Of a stretch of DNA of 64,000 nucleotides, positions 41,302 through 49,825 are shown piece by piece. The DNA is from CAG-411 sp045124315. Lineage in GTDB: Bacteria > Bacillota > Clostridia > Lachnospirales > Lachnospiraceae. The translations under genes were made by a program, and so were the position numbers. The notes beneath the pieces are model-generated. The model saw only the letters and a list, made by a program, of their open reading frames with translations. It searched no databases and was not told the origin of the DNA. The number at the start of each line of letters is the position of its first letter. Position 1 is the first letter of the stretch. The stretch covers positions 1 to 64,000 of the forward strand of contig JBGVLO010000009.1 of NCBI GenBank assembly GCA_045124315.1, written 5' to 3'.

Positions 41302-42241
41302 AAAGTATTCAGAGGAATTACTCCAGGCGGTTGGAAATCTGGAGGAAGAATTGTTGCAGGAAGCAGATATGTATGAGAAAGGAAGGAAAAGAAAAATGAA
41401 TCGAAGAAGTATAAAATATGTTGCAGCGGCATCTTTGGGAATGGTGCTTCTCGCAGGAGGCGCAACCGGTGTGGTTGCAGCAATCAATGGAGAAAGTGTG
41501 GGCCAGCTATTTTGTAATGTGTGGAATTTGTCGGATGAAAAAGCACAGAAGAATTCCTATTCGGAGCAGGTAAATGAAATGTGTGACAGCAAATTCGAGA
41601 TTTTAGAGGAGACGAATACATTTAAAAATGTTAAGGTGGAACCATTACAAGTGTTATCGGATCAGTTTAGTTACTACATTGTGGTGAAAGTAACTGGGAA
41701 GAATGGTTTTGAGTTACCTGAAGATACCGTGTTAGACGGAAGTGGATGCGAGGATGATGCGGGAGCTTACGATGTTCGAAATGTATATTTCCTAAAAAGA
41801 GAGGGAAATTCCATGTATTATGCCTTTCAAGGTGCCGGAAATATGAACAAAGAACAGGTGAAATTCAATATCAATATGGAGTTGGTCCATGGCACTGTGT
41901 GGGAAGATGGAAGCCTGGAATCTTTTGGAAAGCAGGTTTGCAAAGGAGAATACAGCGCATCTATCAATACGACCACTGTTCGCTCAGATAAGGTTACTAT
42001 AAATGTAGATGGTATTGCATACGATATCTATCCAATGAGTGCATATGTACATGGGGATTTTGAACCGGATGAAGTGGCACATTATGTGGTATTAGAGGAT
42101 AATACAAAAGTTTATGTGCAGCCACTTGGTGCAACTGTGGAGAAAAAAATTACAACAGAAACAAAATGTCTGTTGAAGGAACCCGTGGATGTGACTAAAA
42201 TTTCAGGAATAGAAATAAACGGTAAATTCTACCGTAAATAA
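41294..42241 (+). CDS. Membrane-anchored anti-sigma factor-like protein (pair 2)
   Basis: The 315-residue protein has a cytoplasmic N-terminus (SEELLQAVGNLEEELLQEAD), a membrane helix at about residues 38-58 (YVAAASLGMVLLAGGATGVV) and an extracellular beta-rich region. It begins inside the sigma gene (ATG at 41294). The layout matches that of the first pair, but the extracellular parts are not obviously similar, so the two would sense different signals. The family is assigned by architecture and coupling. The hairpin at 42259-42316 ends the operon. Confidence 0.75.
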   Translation: MSKKYSEELLQAVGNLEEELLQEADMYEKGRKRKMNRRSIKYVAAASLGMVLLAGGATGVVAAINGESVGQLFCNVWNLSDEKAQKNSYSEQVNEMCDSKFEILEETNTFKNVKVEPLQVLSDQFSYYIVVKVTGKNGFELPEDTVLDGSGCEDDAGAYDVRNVYFLKREGNSMYYAFQGAGNMNKEQVKFNINMELVHGTVWEDGSLESFGKQVCKGEYSASINTTTVRSDKVTINVDGIAYDIYPMSAYVHGDFEPDEVAHYVVLEDNTKVYVQPLGATVEKKITTETKCLLKEPVDVTKISGIEINGKFYRK

Positions 42242-42258
42242 TTGTAATAGTAGTATTT

Positions 42259-42316
42259 AAAACTAATAACGACATTTGTCATCAAAATTATGTTGACAAA
42301 TGTCGTTATTAGTTTT
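42259..42316. terminator. Perfect 22-bp inverted repeat; bidirectional terminator and possible BlaI operator
   Basis: Arms 42259-42280 and 42295-42316 pair at all 22 positions around a 14-base loop, ending in AGTTTTATAG. Within each arm lies the palindrome GACATTTGTC or GACAAATGTC, whose core ACAAATGT is shared with the TACAAATGTA core of known BlaI/MecI operators. The blaI-type gene starts 138 bases downstream. Confidence 0.7.
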
Positions 42317-42390
42317 ATAGTAATCCTGTAAGTTATGGATGGACGCATTTGTAACTGCGTGGCCACAAAGACGCTGTTGTAGCAATAGAC

Positions 42391-42420
42391 GTTATAGTTT
42401 ACATACCTGTAAACTGTAAC
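42391..42420. repeat. REP-like hairpin repeat, copy D
   Basis: GTTATAGTTTACA - TACC - TGTAAACTGTAAC: the C-to-T change in the left arm is matched by G-to-A in the right arm; one outer pair is G-U. It lies 34 bases before the BlaI-type start. Confidence 0.75.
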
Positions 42421-42453
42421 CAATAGACTGCAATATGCAAAGGAGGATGCATC

Positions 42454-42837
42454 ATGAAAGAGAAGATAGAAAGATTACCGGATTCGGAACTGGCTGTTAT
42501 GCAGGTTGTGTGGGCAGAACAGCCACCTATCGGGTCAGGAAAGATTGTGCAGATTTTGGAACAGGAAAGAGGATGGACACGTTCCACCGTTCAGGTTTTG
42601 TTAAAGCGTTTAGAAGAGAAAAAATTTCTTGGCTGTACGAAGGAAGGCAGGCTTAAGATGTATACTCCCTTGGTAGAAAAAGAACAATATGTATCAAGGG
42701 AGACAAAGAGTTTTTTGGAGCATTTTTATGACAATTGCTATCAGGGTTTGATTGCTTCTTTAGTGAAGAACGAAACCATTAGCCAGGATGATATCGCAGA
42801 TATTGTTTCTATAATTACAGAGAATTCCCATAAGTAA
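42454..42837 (+). CDS. BlaI/MecI/CopY-family transcriptional repressor
   Basis: The 127-residue winged-helix protein has LPDSELAVMQVVWAEQPPIG, RGWTRSTVQVLLKRLEEKKF (recognition helix) and MYTPLVEKEQYVSRETKSFL, all typical of BlaI. In the classical system the BlaR1 sensor protease triggers removal of this repressor. The gene is followed after 13 bases by a BlaR1-like M56 protease gene, so the pair is a sensor-repressor module. No beta-lactamase gene lies next to it. AAAGGAGGATGC precedes the start. Confidence 0.95.
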   Translation: MKEKIERLPDSELAVMQVVWAEQPPIGSGKIVQILEQERGWTRSTVQVLLKRLEEKKFLGCTKEGRLKMYTPLVEKEQYVSRETKSFLEHFYDNCYQGLIASLVKNETISQDDIADIVSIITENSHK

Positions 42838-42850
42838 AAGGATGATGCGT

Positions 42851-44869
42851 ATGATAGAATTATTTCAAGATATGGTACTGTTGTCTTTTCAGATAGGACT
42901 ATTGATTGGCATAGTATTACTTTTTTGCAGAAGGACGAAGAGGCCTTATCAAGTTATGGGGCGTTATTGTTTGTGGCTGGTCTTAGCACTTCGTCTGCTA
43001 ATTCCTGTAAATATGGAATGGTTTCATTTGGAGAGTGTTTTTGGATCCGAAGATACCTTTTATGCGTGGGAAAATGTAGGGCAATCTGGTTTTTCAGAAA
43101 ATGCGACGGTAGAGCAAATAGAAAAAAGTGTTCAAAATGAATTGCGAAAGGACTCAGTGGACACTAGCGAAAGTTTCACAAAGCAAAGGAATGTATATAA
43201 AAATACAAATGCAAATCTACAAAATCAAGTGGATACGAAATTACCTGTTTTGTTGAATGAGAAGAATAAGGATGGGAGAGTAAATATACTTGATCAATGG
43301 CAGAACTGGTATGATAGGGAGAGAAATACATTTTGGAATATGCTCTTTCTAATATGGATTACCGGTCTGTTTATCATGGCAGGGTATGAAGTGCTTCGAT
43401 ACCAATCGGTATACAGAGTGATCCAGCGATGGATAAAAAGTGTGCCAAGGGAGTATGTACAGGAATTGGACCGGGTAAAGAAGGAGATGCATATTCACAA
43501 GGATATTCCTGTGTATTATTGTAACAAAGTTTTTTCTCCTATGATCGTTGGATTAAGGAAACCGGCAATTATTTTACCGGAAAAAGCATACAGAAAGGAT
43601 AGCCTGTATTTTATTTACAAGCATGAACTTACTCATTTTTCCCATGGAGATTTGTATTATAAATGCATACAGACCATAATAAAGTGCGTGTATTGGTTTC
43701 AGCCAATGGTACATAAGATGTATCAACAAGCAAGCTTTGATGTGGAGCTTCTCTGTGACGAAAGGGTAACGAAAAATGAAAGCTGTGAATTTTGTAAGGC
43801 ATATAGTCTTGTATTGTTAGATACGCTAGCGGGACAGAGTCAAAAAGCATTTCCTCTTTCCACCTGTTTTATGAATGGAGGAAAGAAACAGATGAAAGAA
43901 CGATTTTTACGAATTATGAATCAAAATAAGTCGAAATATGGCATTGCATTTTTTGGAGTATTAATAGTATGTGCATTGGTTTTGGGAAATATATCATTTC
44001 ATCCTGCAAATGCAGAGGGTGTCAATGCTCAAAACAACAAGGAAAGTAAAGTATCAGAAAAGAGTATAACGGATATCAAACATATTTTAGTGGTTGGAGA
44101 GGAGAACATTACGGGAAGTGAATATTCCAGGGCAGACCTCAATGTATTGGTTACTTTGAATCCGCAATCCAAAAAAATTTATGTTACGGACCTGCATAGA
44201 GATCTTTTGGTGCAGTATCAGGGAGAGAAGGATAAACTAAGTCTTTTATATGCCAAGCATGGGATGAAAGCCACAAAAGAGGTGGTTGAAGATATGGCAG
44301 GGATTTCTATAGACAGTACTGTAAAAGTGGATTTTCAGCAATTCGAAAAATTGATTGATGCCATCGGCGGTTTGGAAATTGAATTAACCAAAGAGGAAGC
44401 AGAATATTTGAATAAAACAAATTATATTCGTGATAAGAAATATCGAAATGTGAAAGCGGGTGTGCAAAAGTTAAATGGCCAACAGATACTTGGCTATGTA
44501 AGAGTAAGACATGTGAAAAGTGCCAGCGGAAAGCAGGATTCCTTTGGAAGAGGAGAGCGCGGCATGAAAATTATTGGTGCTTTGCAAAAAGCGGTAAAGA
44601 CATTGGATGTAGAAGAATGGAAAGATATCGGAAAAATGATGTATGATTGTGTGACAGTTCTTGATTTAGAATGGTCGGATGCTTACAATATGGCAAATGC
44701 CGTATTGTCTGAGGATTATACTTTGGAGACACAGCAGGTGCCTGATATGACAAAGAAAGAAGATGGAACTTGGGACGCTGATTGTGAAATGATTACGGAA
44801 GAAAGATTGGGATGTTGTATTCGGTATGATTTTACGAAAAGTAAGAGTTTAGAACGGATACGTAACTAG
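42851..44869 (+). CDS. BlaR1-like M56 metalloprotease fused to an LCP (LytR-CpsA-Psr) domain
   Basis: The preferred start ATG 42851 lies nine bases after AAAAGG and gives about 672 residues. Residues 1-180 contain membrane helices (LFQDMVLLSFQIGLLIGIVL, YCLWLVLALRLLIPV, MLFLIWITGLFIMAGYEVL). The M56 zinc protease has YKHELTHFSHGDLYYKC (HExxH) and DVELLCDERV, as in BlaR1. A further helix at about 360-378 (IAFFGVLIVCALVLGNISF) leads outside, where BlaR1 normally carries a penicillin-binding sensor. Here the outer domain is LCP-like: ADLNVLVTLNPQSKKIYVTD-LHRD, FEKLIDAIGGLEIELTKEEA and VKAGVQKLNGQQILGYVRVR. LCP proteins attach polymers to peptidoglycan. It probably senses a wall intermediate. Confidence 0.9.
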   Translation: MIELFQDMVLLSFQIGLLIGIVLLFCRRTKRPYQVMGRYCLWLVLALRLLIPVNMEWFHLESVFGSEDTFYAWENVGQSGFSENATVEQIEKSVQNELRKDSVDTSESFTKQRNVYKNTNANLQNQVDTKLPVLLNEKNKDGRVNILDQWQNWYDRERNTFWNMLFLIWITGLFIMAGYEVLRYQSVYRVIQRWIKSVPREYVQELDRVKKEMHIHKDIPVYYCNKVFSPMIVGLRKPAIILPEKAYRKDSLYFIYKHELTHFSHGDLYYKCIQTIIKCVYWFQPMVHKMYQQASFDVELLCDERVTKNESCEFCKAYSLVLLDTLAGQSQKAFPLSTCFMNGGKKQMKERFLRIMNQNKSKYGIAFFGVLIVCALVLGNISFHPANAEGVNAQNNKESKVSEKSITDIKHILVVGEENITGSEYSRADLNVLVTLNPQSKKIYVTDLHRDLLVQYQGEKDKLSLLYAKHGMKATKEVVEDMAGISIDSTVKVDFQQFEKLIDAIGGLEIELTKEEAEYLNKTNYIRDKKYRNVKAGVQKLNGQQILGYVRVRHVKSASGKQDSFGRGERGMKIIGALQKAVKTLDVEEWKDIGKMMYDCVTVLDLEWSDAYNMANAVLSEDYTLETQQVPDMTKKEDGTWDADCEMITEERLGCCIRYDFTKSKSLERIRN

Positions 44870-44892
44870 TTAAATTTGGAGAAAATGTTTGT

Positions 44893-44962
44893 TTCCCATA
44901 TCTGCCTCTTTTGTGCTATACGAAAGGTAATAGCACAGAAGAAGCGGATATGGGAATTTTTT
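44893..44962 (+). terminator. Very long terminator hairpin
   Basis: Arms of 26 bases (44893-44918 and 44931-44956) pair throughout with only three G-U pairs around a 12-base loop and are followed by six Ts. It separates convergent genes. Confidence 0.9.
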
Positions 44963-45030
44963 AGTCAAATTGGTATTTTGACCTTGTTTTACATCTTTTA
45001 CAATCATTCAAATGAAATCCTGTAAAAGGA

Positions 45031-46521
45031 TTATAGATCTTCATTATAAAATTTATGGTTTTTTGTAGCCTGACGGTATGTTTTCTTATACCAATAGAGG
45101 GAGGTTTGACCCTTCTTATAATTCTGAATCTCAACATCCACATCAAAATAGTATGCCTTGCCATTTAGGATGGCTTTATTCCAGGAGTGACCTCTTGCGG
45201 TGCCATTTTGATTCAGGTAATATCCTTCACAGAGAAAGCAGGGGATTCCCTCGTGCTGACACATGAGCTTGAATATAAGGGCGTTTTCCGTACATACACC
45301 GCCTCGTCGTGCCAGACAATCCTCTATAAAACCAAGCATGAAATTGCTGGTAACATAATTATGCATAACCTGATGAGAATCTAACCTAGTTTGGGTCTTT
45401 TCTCCATAGGCTTCGATTTTTGGTTTTAGTTTTTTCAAATTATATTTTAATTTGATAGAATCATAATTGTCCGTGTGTTTGAAGTTTTTCGCCATATAGC
45501 GATAGATCTTCTCGACTTTTTTCTCATCTGACATGTTAGATTTTACGCCTGCTTTTTTTAACATATCCTCTACAAGATAATCGCAGGTAGCATTTCCGGT
45601 ATAGAAGGTTATCTTCTTAGCGGCCTTCAATCCCTTTGTTCCACCAGGAGCTTTTCGTGAAATGGTAAGTGGCTTTGTGGCTGATGTGGTATAAAATGGC
45701 TTCTCTTTCCCATTGCTATAAAAGTGTGTTATCTCAATTGTGTATTCGCCATCGGGAACATAAGCACCGGGGCGCAATCCGGCACTATTATTTTTGTCTG
45801 CTTTTCCGTCCCAGGTGTAGGATAGCAGCTTCTGATAAGCATCTGAATTTGAGGTTTTGGAATCCTCCCGAGACACATTGTTGTCTTTTTCATTCACTTT
45901 ATGCACGCAATTTCCATTGCTGTCAAGTATGCGTAATTGATTTCGAAACAACATATTTTCCCAAAATAAATGTAAATTCGTATAATAGCCATTTTTTAGA
46001 TCAGGATCATAGATTTCGCTGTAGATATAAAGATAATTGTCTTTGCTTGGGTGAAATCCCTTTGCTGGACAGGAGGTTTCAATATGCGCTATCGATAAAT
46101 CCGGTGTGTAAATTTCCGGATAGGCTACTTCGTAACTCATGTAGTCCTGAAAAGAATCATAGAACATAAAGGTAATACTGCCCGGATAATGTTCTCCCTG
46201 TCGATGTAAGGTTGTTTCATACTGTAATGTATTGATGTCGATAACTTCCGGCATTAATACATTTACCTCAAGCTGTACGGTGTCTTTGAGGAAGGATAAC
46301 TCTTCGCAGGCAATCCATGGATTTGCCCAAGTAAAGAAACAGCCATTACAAAGGAGCTGCGCAGTAAAGCTTCGCTCGCCATCTGAGAAGGTTACTGTCA
46401 TTGCAGTGGGATTATCCTCTGGATCTGTGTCGTCTGCATAGCATATCTTGTTTGTGCACAGGACACTAAAGCAAATAACAAAAATAATACTGAATAATTG
46501 AAATTGTTTTTGTATTTTCAT
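45031..46521 (-). CDS. Secreted transglutaminase-like protein
   Basis: The 496-residue protein begins with a signal peptide (MKIQKQFQLFSIIFVICFSV, cleavage near CYADD). The middle is unassigned and beta-rich. Residues about 335-480 form a transglutaminase/protease-like domain with the catalytic Cys in RRGGVCTENALIF, His in ARGHSWNKAIL and Asp in AYYFDVDVE. Such domains in gut Firmicutes act as extracellular cysteine peptidases or cross-linking enzymes; which applies here is not clear. The gene is monocistronic on the minus strand and converges on the BlaR1-like gene. Confidence 0.85.
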   Translation of the reverse strand: MKIQKQFQLFSIIFVICFSVLCTNKICYADDTDPEDNPTAMTVTFSDGERSFTAQLLCNGCFFTWANPWIACEELSFLKDTVQLEVNVLMPEVIDINTLQYETTLHRQGEHYPGSITFMFYDSFQDYMSYEVAYPEIYTPDLSIAHIETSCPAKGFHPSKDNYLYIYSEIYDPDLKNGYYTNLHLFWENMLFRNQLRILDSNGNCVHKVNEKDNNVSREDSKTSNSDAYQKLLSYTWDGKADKNNSAGLRPGAYVPDGEYTIEITHFYSNGKEKPFYTTSATKPLTISRKAPGGTKGLKAAKKITFYTGNATCDYLVEDMLKKAGVKSNMSDEKKVEKIYRYMAKNFKHTDNYDSIKLKYNLKKLKPKIEAYGEKTQTRLDSHQVMHNYVTSNFMLGFIEDCLARRGGVCTENALIFKLMCQHEGIPCFLCEGYYLNQNGTARGHSWNKAILNGKAYYFDVDVEIQNYKKGQTSLYWYKKTYRQATKNHKFYNEDL

Positions 46522-46799
46522 AAAATCCCTCCATTCCGCCTCTTTTGATTTGTGGCATAAATTGCTTCTGTTTTTTTCTCATATTACCCCTCCGTTTGTA
46601 TATGTATTCGTTTGGCGTTTTACGAATTGCACTCTTTGAACAGCTACCTATTTTGCAACTATTCTGTTGTCTATGAATATAACTCATAGCATTCATCCAA
46701 CAAGTTCTAGTATATCATATTATTATTTCCATTTATTTACAAGGATGTTGCGTTTGTGTTGCATTAATGCGATAAAATCAAAACATGGTTTTGTGCAAA

Positions 46800-46844
46800 A
46801 AAGGGTAACGGAGAATGATTTTAATTCCTTCTCTGTTACCCTTT
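46800..46844. terminator. 16-bp inverted repeat
   Basis: AAAGGGTAACGGAGAA (46800-46815) pairs with TTCTCTGTTACCCTTT (46829-46844) with one G-U pair. Confidence 0.6.
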
Positions 46845-46975
46845 CTTACATCCGGATTCTGTGCCGGAGTTGTAGTTTTGTAACCTAGTTTCACACTGGC
46901 TACCAAAAGTAGAACGTTCTAATGGATCCAGTTCTACGACTAACACAACAGCATCTACTTTTTATAACAAAATTT

Positions 46976-47011
46976 AATCTATTCGCGAAATCCAGCTTTT
47001 ACGAATAGATT
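46976..47011 (-). terminator. Terminator of the small minus-strand gene
   Basis: AATCTATTCG (46976-46985) pairs with CGAATAGATT (47002-47011); on the minus strand AAATTTTG follows. Confidence 0.6.
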
Positions 47012-47049
47012 GGGTTATCCTCACATCACCCAAAAGCACTCCTAATAAA

Positions 47050-47157
47050 TCAATGACCTTTTGAAATTACTTTTGCTTTTAATGGATCGGACATTTTTGC
47101 ATTCCAATTTCGCTTTTCCTCAAAATACATATGAATTCTTTTAAGAAATTTAAACAT
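47050..47157 (-). CDS. 35-residue basic small protein
   Basis: A minus-strand ATG at 47155-47157 follows AATGGAGGTGCATTAACA, a near-ideal ribosome binding site at seven to nine bases. The product begins MFKFLKRIHMYFEEKRNWNA and ends KMSDPLKAKVISKGH. A terminator follows at 46976-47011, so it looks like a complete small gene. It is amphipathic and basic with no signal peptide. No family was recognised. Confidence 0.5.
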   Translation of the reverse strand: MFKFLKRIHMYFEEKRNWNAKMSDPLKAKVISKGH

Positions 47158-47434
47158 TGTTAATGCACCTCCATTTCTATAGTTTCGCTCCACTTACTAA
47201 AACGACATTCCTATATATAGAATACAACACTATTTGCATCCATGCAAACAAATTAAGAAAAACTCAGCAGTTAGAAATAAATATTCTTATTTCTTTCATA
47301 ACATTGTAATACAAATAAAATAAATGTGTATATGAATAACAATATATGTTATACTGGAAATTGCTTGGCAAATTCTAGAAACTATTTCCAGTGGTAGATT
47401 ACCAGGCGATAAAATATACGAATGGAGAGCGAAA

Positions 47435-49588
47435 ATGAGGAAAAAGATGAAAAAAAAGATGAGAAAACAAATTGCAATCGGTATGTCCATGGTATTTTTG
47501 GGCACATCCCTACCAAGTACTGCCGTAATACAGGCATCCAGCAAACCCAAGTTAAATAAGAACAATCTTTCCTTAAGCACGGGAGAAAGCAGTAAATTAA
47601 TGGTTAAGGGAACAAAGAAAGCAGTAAAATGGTCTACTAGCAACAAGAAAATAGTAACTGTGAAAAAAGCCAGTAAGGCGGCCGCAAAGGTTACTGCAAA
47701 AAAGAAAGGAAACGCGCAAATCCTTGCAAAAGTATCCGGAAAGATCTTAAAATGCAAGATTACAGTTAAGGAAAAACAGGCATCCGAAGCAACAACTGCA
47801 GCACCTGTGGACACAAGTGGCTCCGTATCACCTGTTATCACTACAAGCACTGATGCACCTGCAGGTACAACAAATTCCACCACTACTCCGGTTTCAAATA
47901 CAAACACCGTTACACCTACAGCCACGCCCGTAGACAGTACATCACCTAGTGCATCTTTAGAGTCAACAACTTCCCCTATACCTAATGTTGGAAACATTGA
48001 AAACGAGGCCAACACTACTACGCCTACGGCTACAGCAGATGTTACCAGTGCGCCAGTTACCGATATTACACCTGATCCTTCTTTGGAGGCAACCACCACA
48101 GACATACCAAGTATTGAAAACACTGTTGCACCTACAGAAAATGTAACTCCAGAAGCCTCAGTGGAGCCTATGACAACTGCACAACCTACTACTACACCAA
48201 ACCCAGATGTAATCAGTGGGACGGAAGCAATTTTACAGTTTTCGGCAAACGGAAAGGCTGTAACAGGTGTTACAAATGTGGAGGATGCTACTTTTGCAGT
48301 TATTCCAAGTAGTGTGACTTGCATTGAATCTTCTGCTTTCGCTGGATGTAGCAATCTGGAAAGCGTAACCATACCAGACAGTGTCACTTCTATTGAGAGC
48401 TCTGCATTTTCTAATTGTAGAAGCCTTACTAGCATAACCTTATCAGACCATTTGACTAGTATTGGATCTGATGCATTTCGTTTTTGCAGCAACCTGAATA
48501 GTATAACCTTACCAAACAGTGTTACTAATATTGGAAAGGATGCATTTACTTTCTGTAGCAACCTTACCAGCATAAATATACCGAATAATGTCACTACGAT
48601 TGAATATGATACATTTTTAGGTTGCGACAACCTGGAAAAAATTACGGTAAATCCAGGAAATAAAGTTTTCGACTCAAGAAATGACTGTAACGCCGTTATC
48701 TCTACTGAAGAAAACAAAGTAATTTTAGGTTGTAAAAACACAACCATTCCAGACAGCGTCACTTCCATTGGAAGATTTTCATTTAGGAAATGTAACAATC
48801 TAACCAACATAAATATACCGGCTAATGTCACTACGATTGAGCAGGGAGCCTTTTCTGATTGTAACAACCTAATCAGTATAAACATATCAAATGGTGTCAC
48901 TGCGATTGAATATGATGCATTTTCTAGGTGTAACAGTCTTAGCGGTATACATATACCTGCTAGTGTTACTGAGATTTCGAAGCATGCGTTTTCTAGTAAC
49001 GGTAATCTGGAAAGTATAACTGTGGATCCCGAAAATACAGTTTATGACTCAAGAAATGACTGCAATGCCCTAATATCTACTTCTAGAAATGCTTTGCTTA
49101 TTGGATGCAAAAATACAATTATACCAGACGGTGTGACAGATATTGAGCATGGTTCGTTTTATGGTTGTAGTAGCCTTATCAGCATAAGCATTCCAAACAG
49201 TGTCACCTATATTGGGGATTATACATTTGCGGGTTGTAGTAGCCTTACCAGCATATCCTTACCGGAAAATTTGACTGGTATTAACAATGAAACATTTTCG
49301 AGTTGTAGTAGCCTTACCAGTGTAACCTTACCAGACAGTATAATCAGCATTAAGAGATCTGCATTTTCAAATTGTAGCAATCTAACCAACATAAACATTC
49401 CAAACAGTGTCACTAATATTGAGCATGGGGCATTTTATGGATGTGTCAACCTAACTAACTTGACCATTCCAAATAATGTCACTTATATTGAGTCTGATGC
49501 ATTTAAATATGTACCTCACATAGAGTACCATGGTTCGGCAACTGGTTCGGCAACCGGTTCGCCATGGGGAGCATACTCCATGAATTAG
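47435..49588 (+). CDS. BspA-like leucine-rich-repeat surface protein
   Basis: The 717-residue protein starts behind GGAGAGCG. It has a basic signal peptide (about 1-32), a bacterial Ig-like domain at about 38-113 (LNKNNLSLSTGESSKLMVKG, VKWSTSNKKIVTV), a Thr/Pro/Ser-rich spacer at about 115-265, and then roughly 14-16 BspA-type repeats of about 23 residues (CSNLESVTIPDSVTSIESSA pattern) to about 700. Two insertions with nearly the same sequence (VFDSRNDCNAVIST and VYDSRNDCNALIST) interrupt the repeats. The end GSATGSATGSPWG contains a small tandem duplication. Such proteins usually mediate adhesion. No LPXTG or membrane anchor is visible, so the basic Ig-like domain or repeats may hold it to the wall. 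Confidence 0.95.
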   Translation: MRKKMKKKMRKQIAIGMSMVFLGTSLPSTAVIQASSKPKLNKNNLSLSTGESSKLMVKGTKKAVKWSTSNKKIVTVKKASKAAAKVTAKKKGNAQILAKVSGKILKCKITVKEKQASEATTAAPVDTSGSVSPVITTSTDAPAGTTNSTTTPVSNTNTVTPTATPVDSTSPSASLESTTSPIPNVGNIENEANTTTPTATADVTSAPVTDITPDPSLEATTTDIPSIENTVAPTENVTPEASVEPMTTAQPTTTPNPDVISGTEAILQFSANGKAVTGVTNVEDATFAVIPSSVTCIESSAFAGCSNLESVTIPDSVTSIESSAFSNCRSLTSITLSDHLTSIGSDAFRFCSNLNSITLPNSVTNIGKDAFTFCSNLTSINIPNNVTTIEYDTFLGCDNLEKITVNPGNKVFDSRNDCNAVISTEENKVILGCKNTTIPDSVTSIGRFSFRKCNNLTNINIPANVTTIEQGAFSDCNNLISINISNGVTAIEYDAFSRCNSLSGIHIPASVTEISKHAFSSNGNLESITVDPENTVYDSRNDCNALISTSRNALLIGCKNTIIPDGVTDIEHGSFYGCSSLISISIPNSVTYIGDYTFAGCSSLTSISLPENLTGINNETFSSCSSLTSVTLPDSIISIKRSAFSNCSNLTNINIPNSVTNIEHGAFYGCVNLTNLTIPNNVTYIESDAFKYVPHIEYHGSATGSATGSPWGAYSMN

Positions 49589-49595
49589 AGGATAA

Positions 49596-49635
49596 AAAAG
49601 ACTCAACCCAGAACTACTCTTGAGTTGAGTCTTTT
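49596..49635. terminator. Bidirectional terminator
   Basis: AAAAGACTCAA (49596-49606) pairs with TTGAGTCTTTT (49625-49635). A and T runs on both sides allow it to serve the BspA gene and minus-strand transcripts. Confidence 0.85.
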
Positions 49636-49825
49636 ATAAATGATTTGATGGCGAAGCTCAAATACCGTATGGTTTACCGTTTACTTATTCTCCCCAGTAA
49701 TCTATCGATTCCTGGCAAACTCTTCACCATATTGTTCAATAAGTTTATTCTTTAAGCTCTTAAGCTTGTGCCTTACGATCTGTGAGTATTCTAGCCTTCT
49801 CAATTATTATACCCTATAACACTCC

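Larger units (their letters stand above)
46522..47049. other. Intergenic region between divergent genes, hairpins only
   Basis: No convincing gene was found apart from the short ORF that follows at 47050. Hairpin AAAGGGTAACGGAGAA / TTCTCTGTTACCCTTT occupies 46800-46844, and a minus-strand terminator lies at 46976-47011. Confidence 0.5.

Noticed and set aside
45669..46169. Forward open frame of 166 codons opposite the transglutaminase gene
   Set aside because: It is rich in Cys, His and Arg with no family; the minus-strand gene with signal peptide and catalytic triad explains the region.
47340..47434. c-di-GMP riboswitch in the BspA-like gene leader
   Set aside because: The short dyads CTGGAAAT/ATTTCCAG and TGGTA/TACCA suggested structure, but the conserved GEMM blocks are absent.
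47296..48900. Minus-strand open frame of 534 codons rich in Leu and Val
   Set aside because: It lies entirely opposite the BspA-like gene, and its repeats mirror the leucine-rich repeats of that gene. It has no plausible start signal or domain.
49640..49825. Possible short minus-strand ORF of about 34 codons (EYSQIVRHKLKSLKNK...)
   Set aside because: It has only a TTG start without a ribosome binding site and no family; it may be a remnant but support is too weak.
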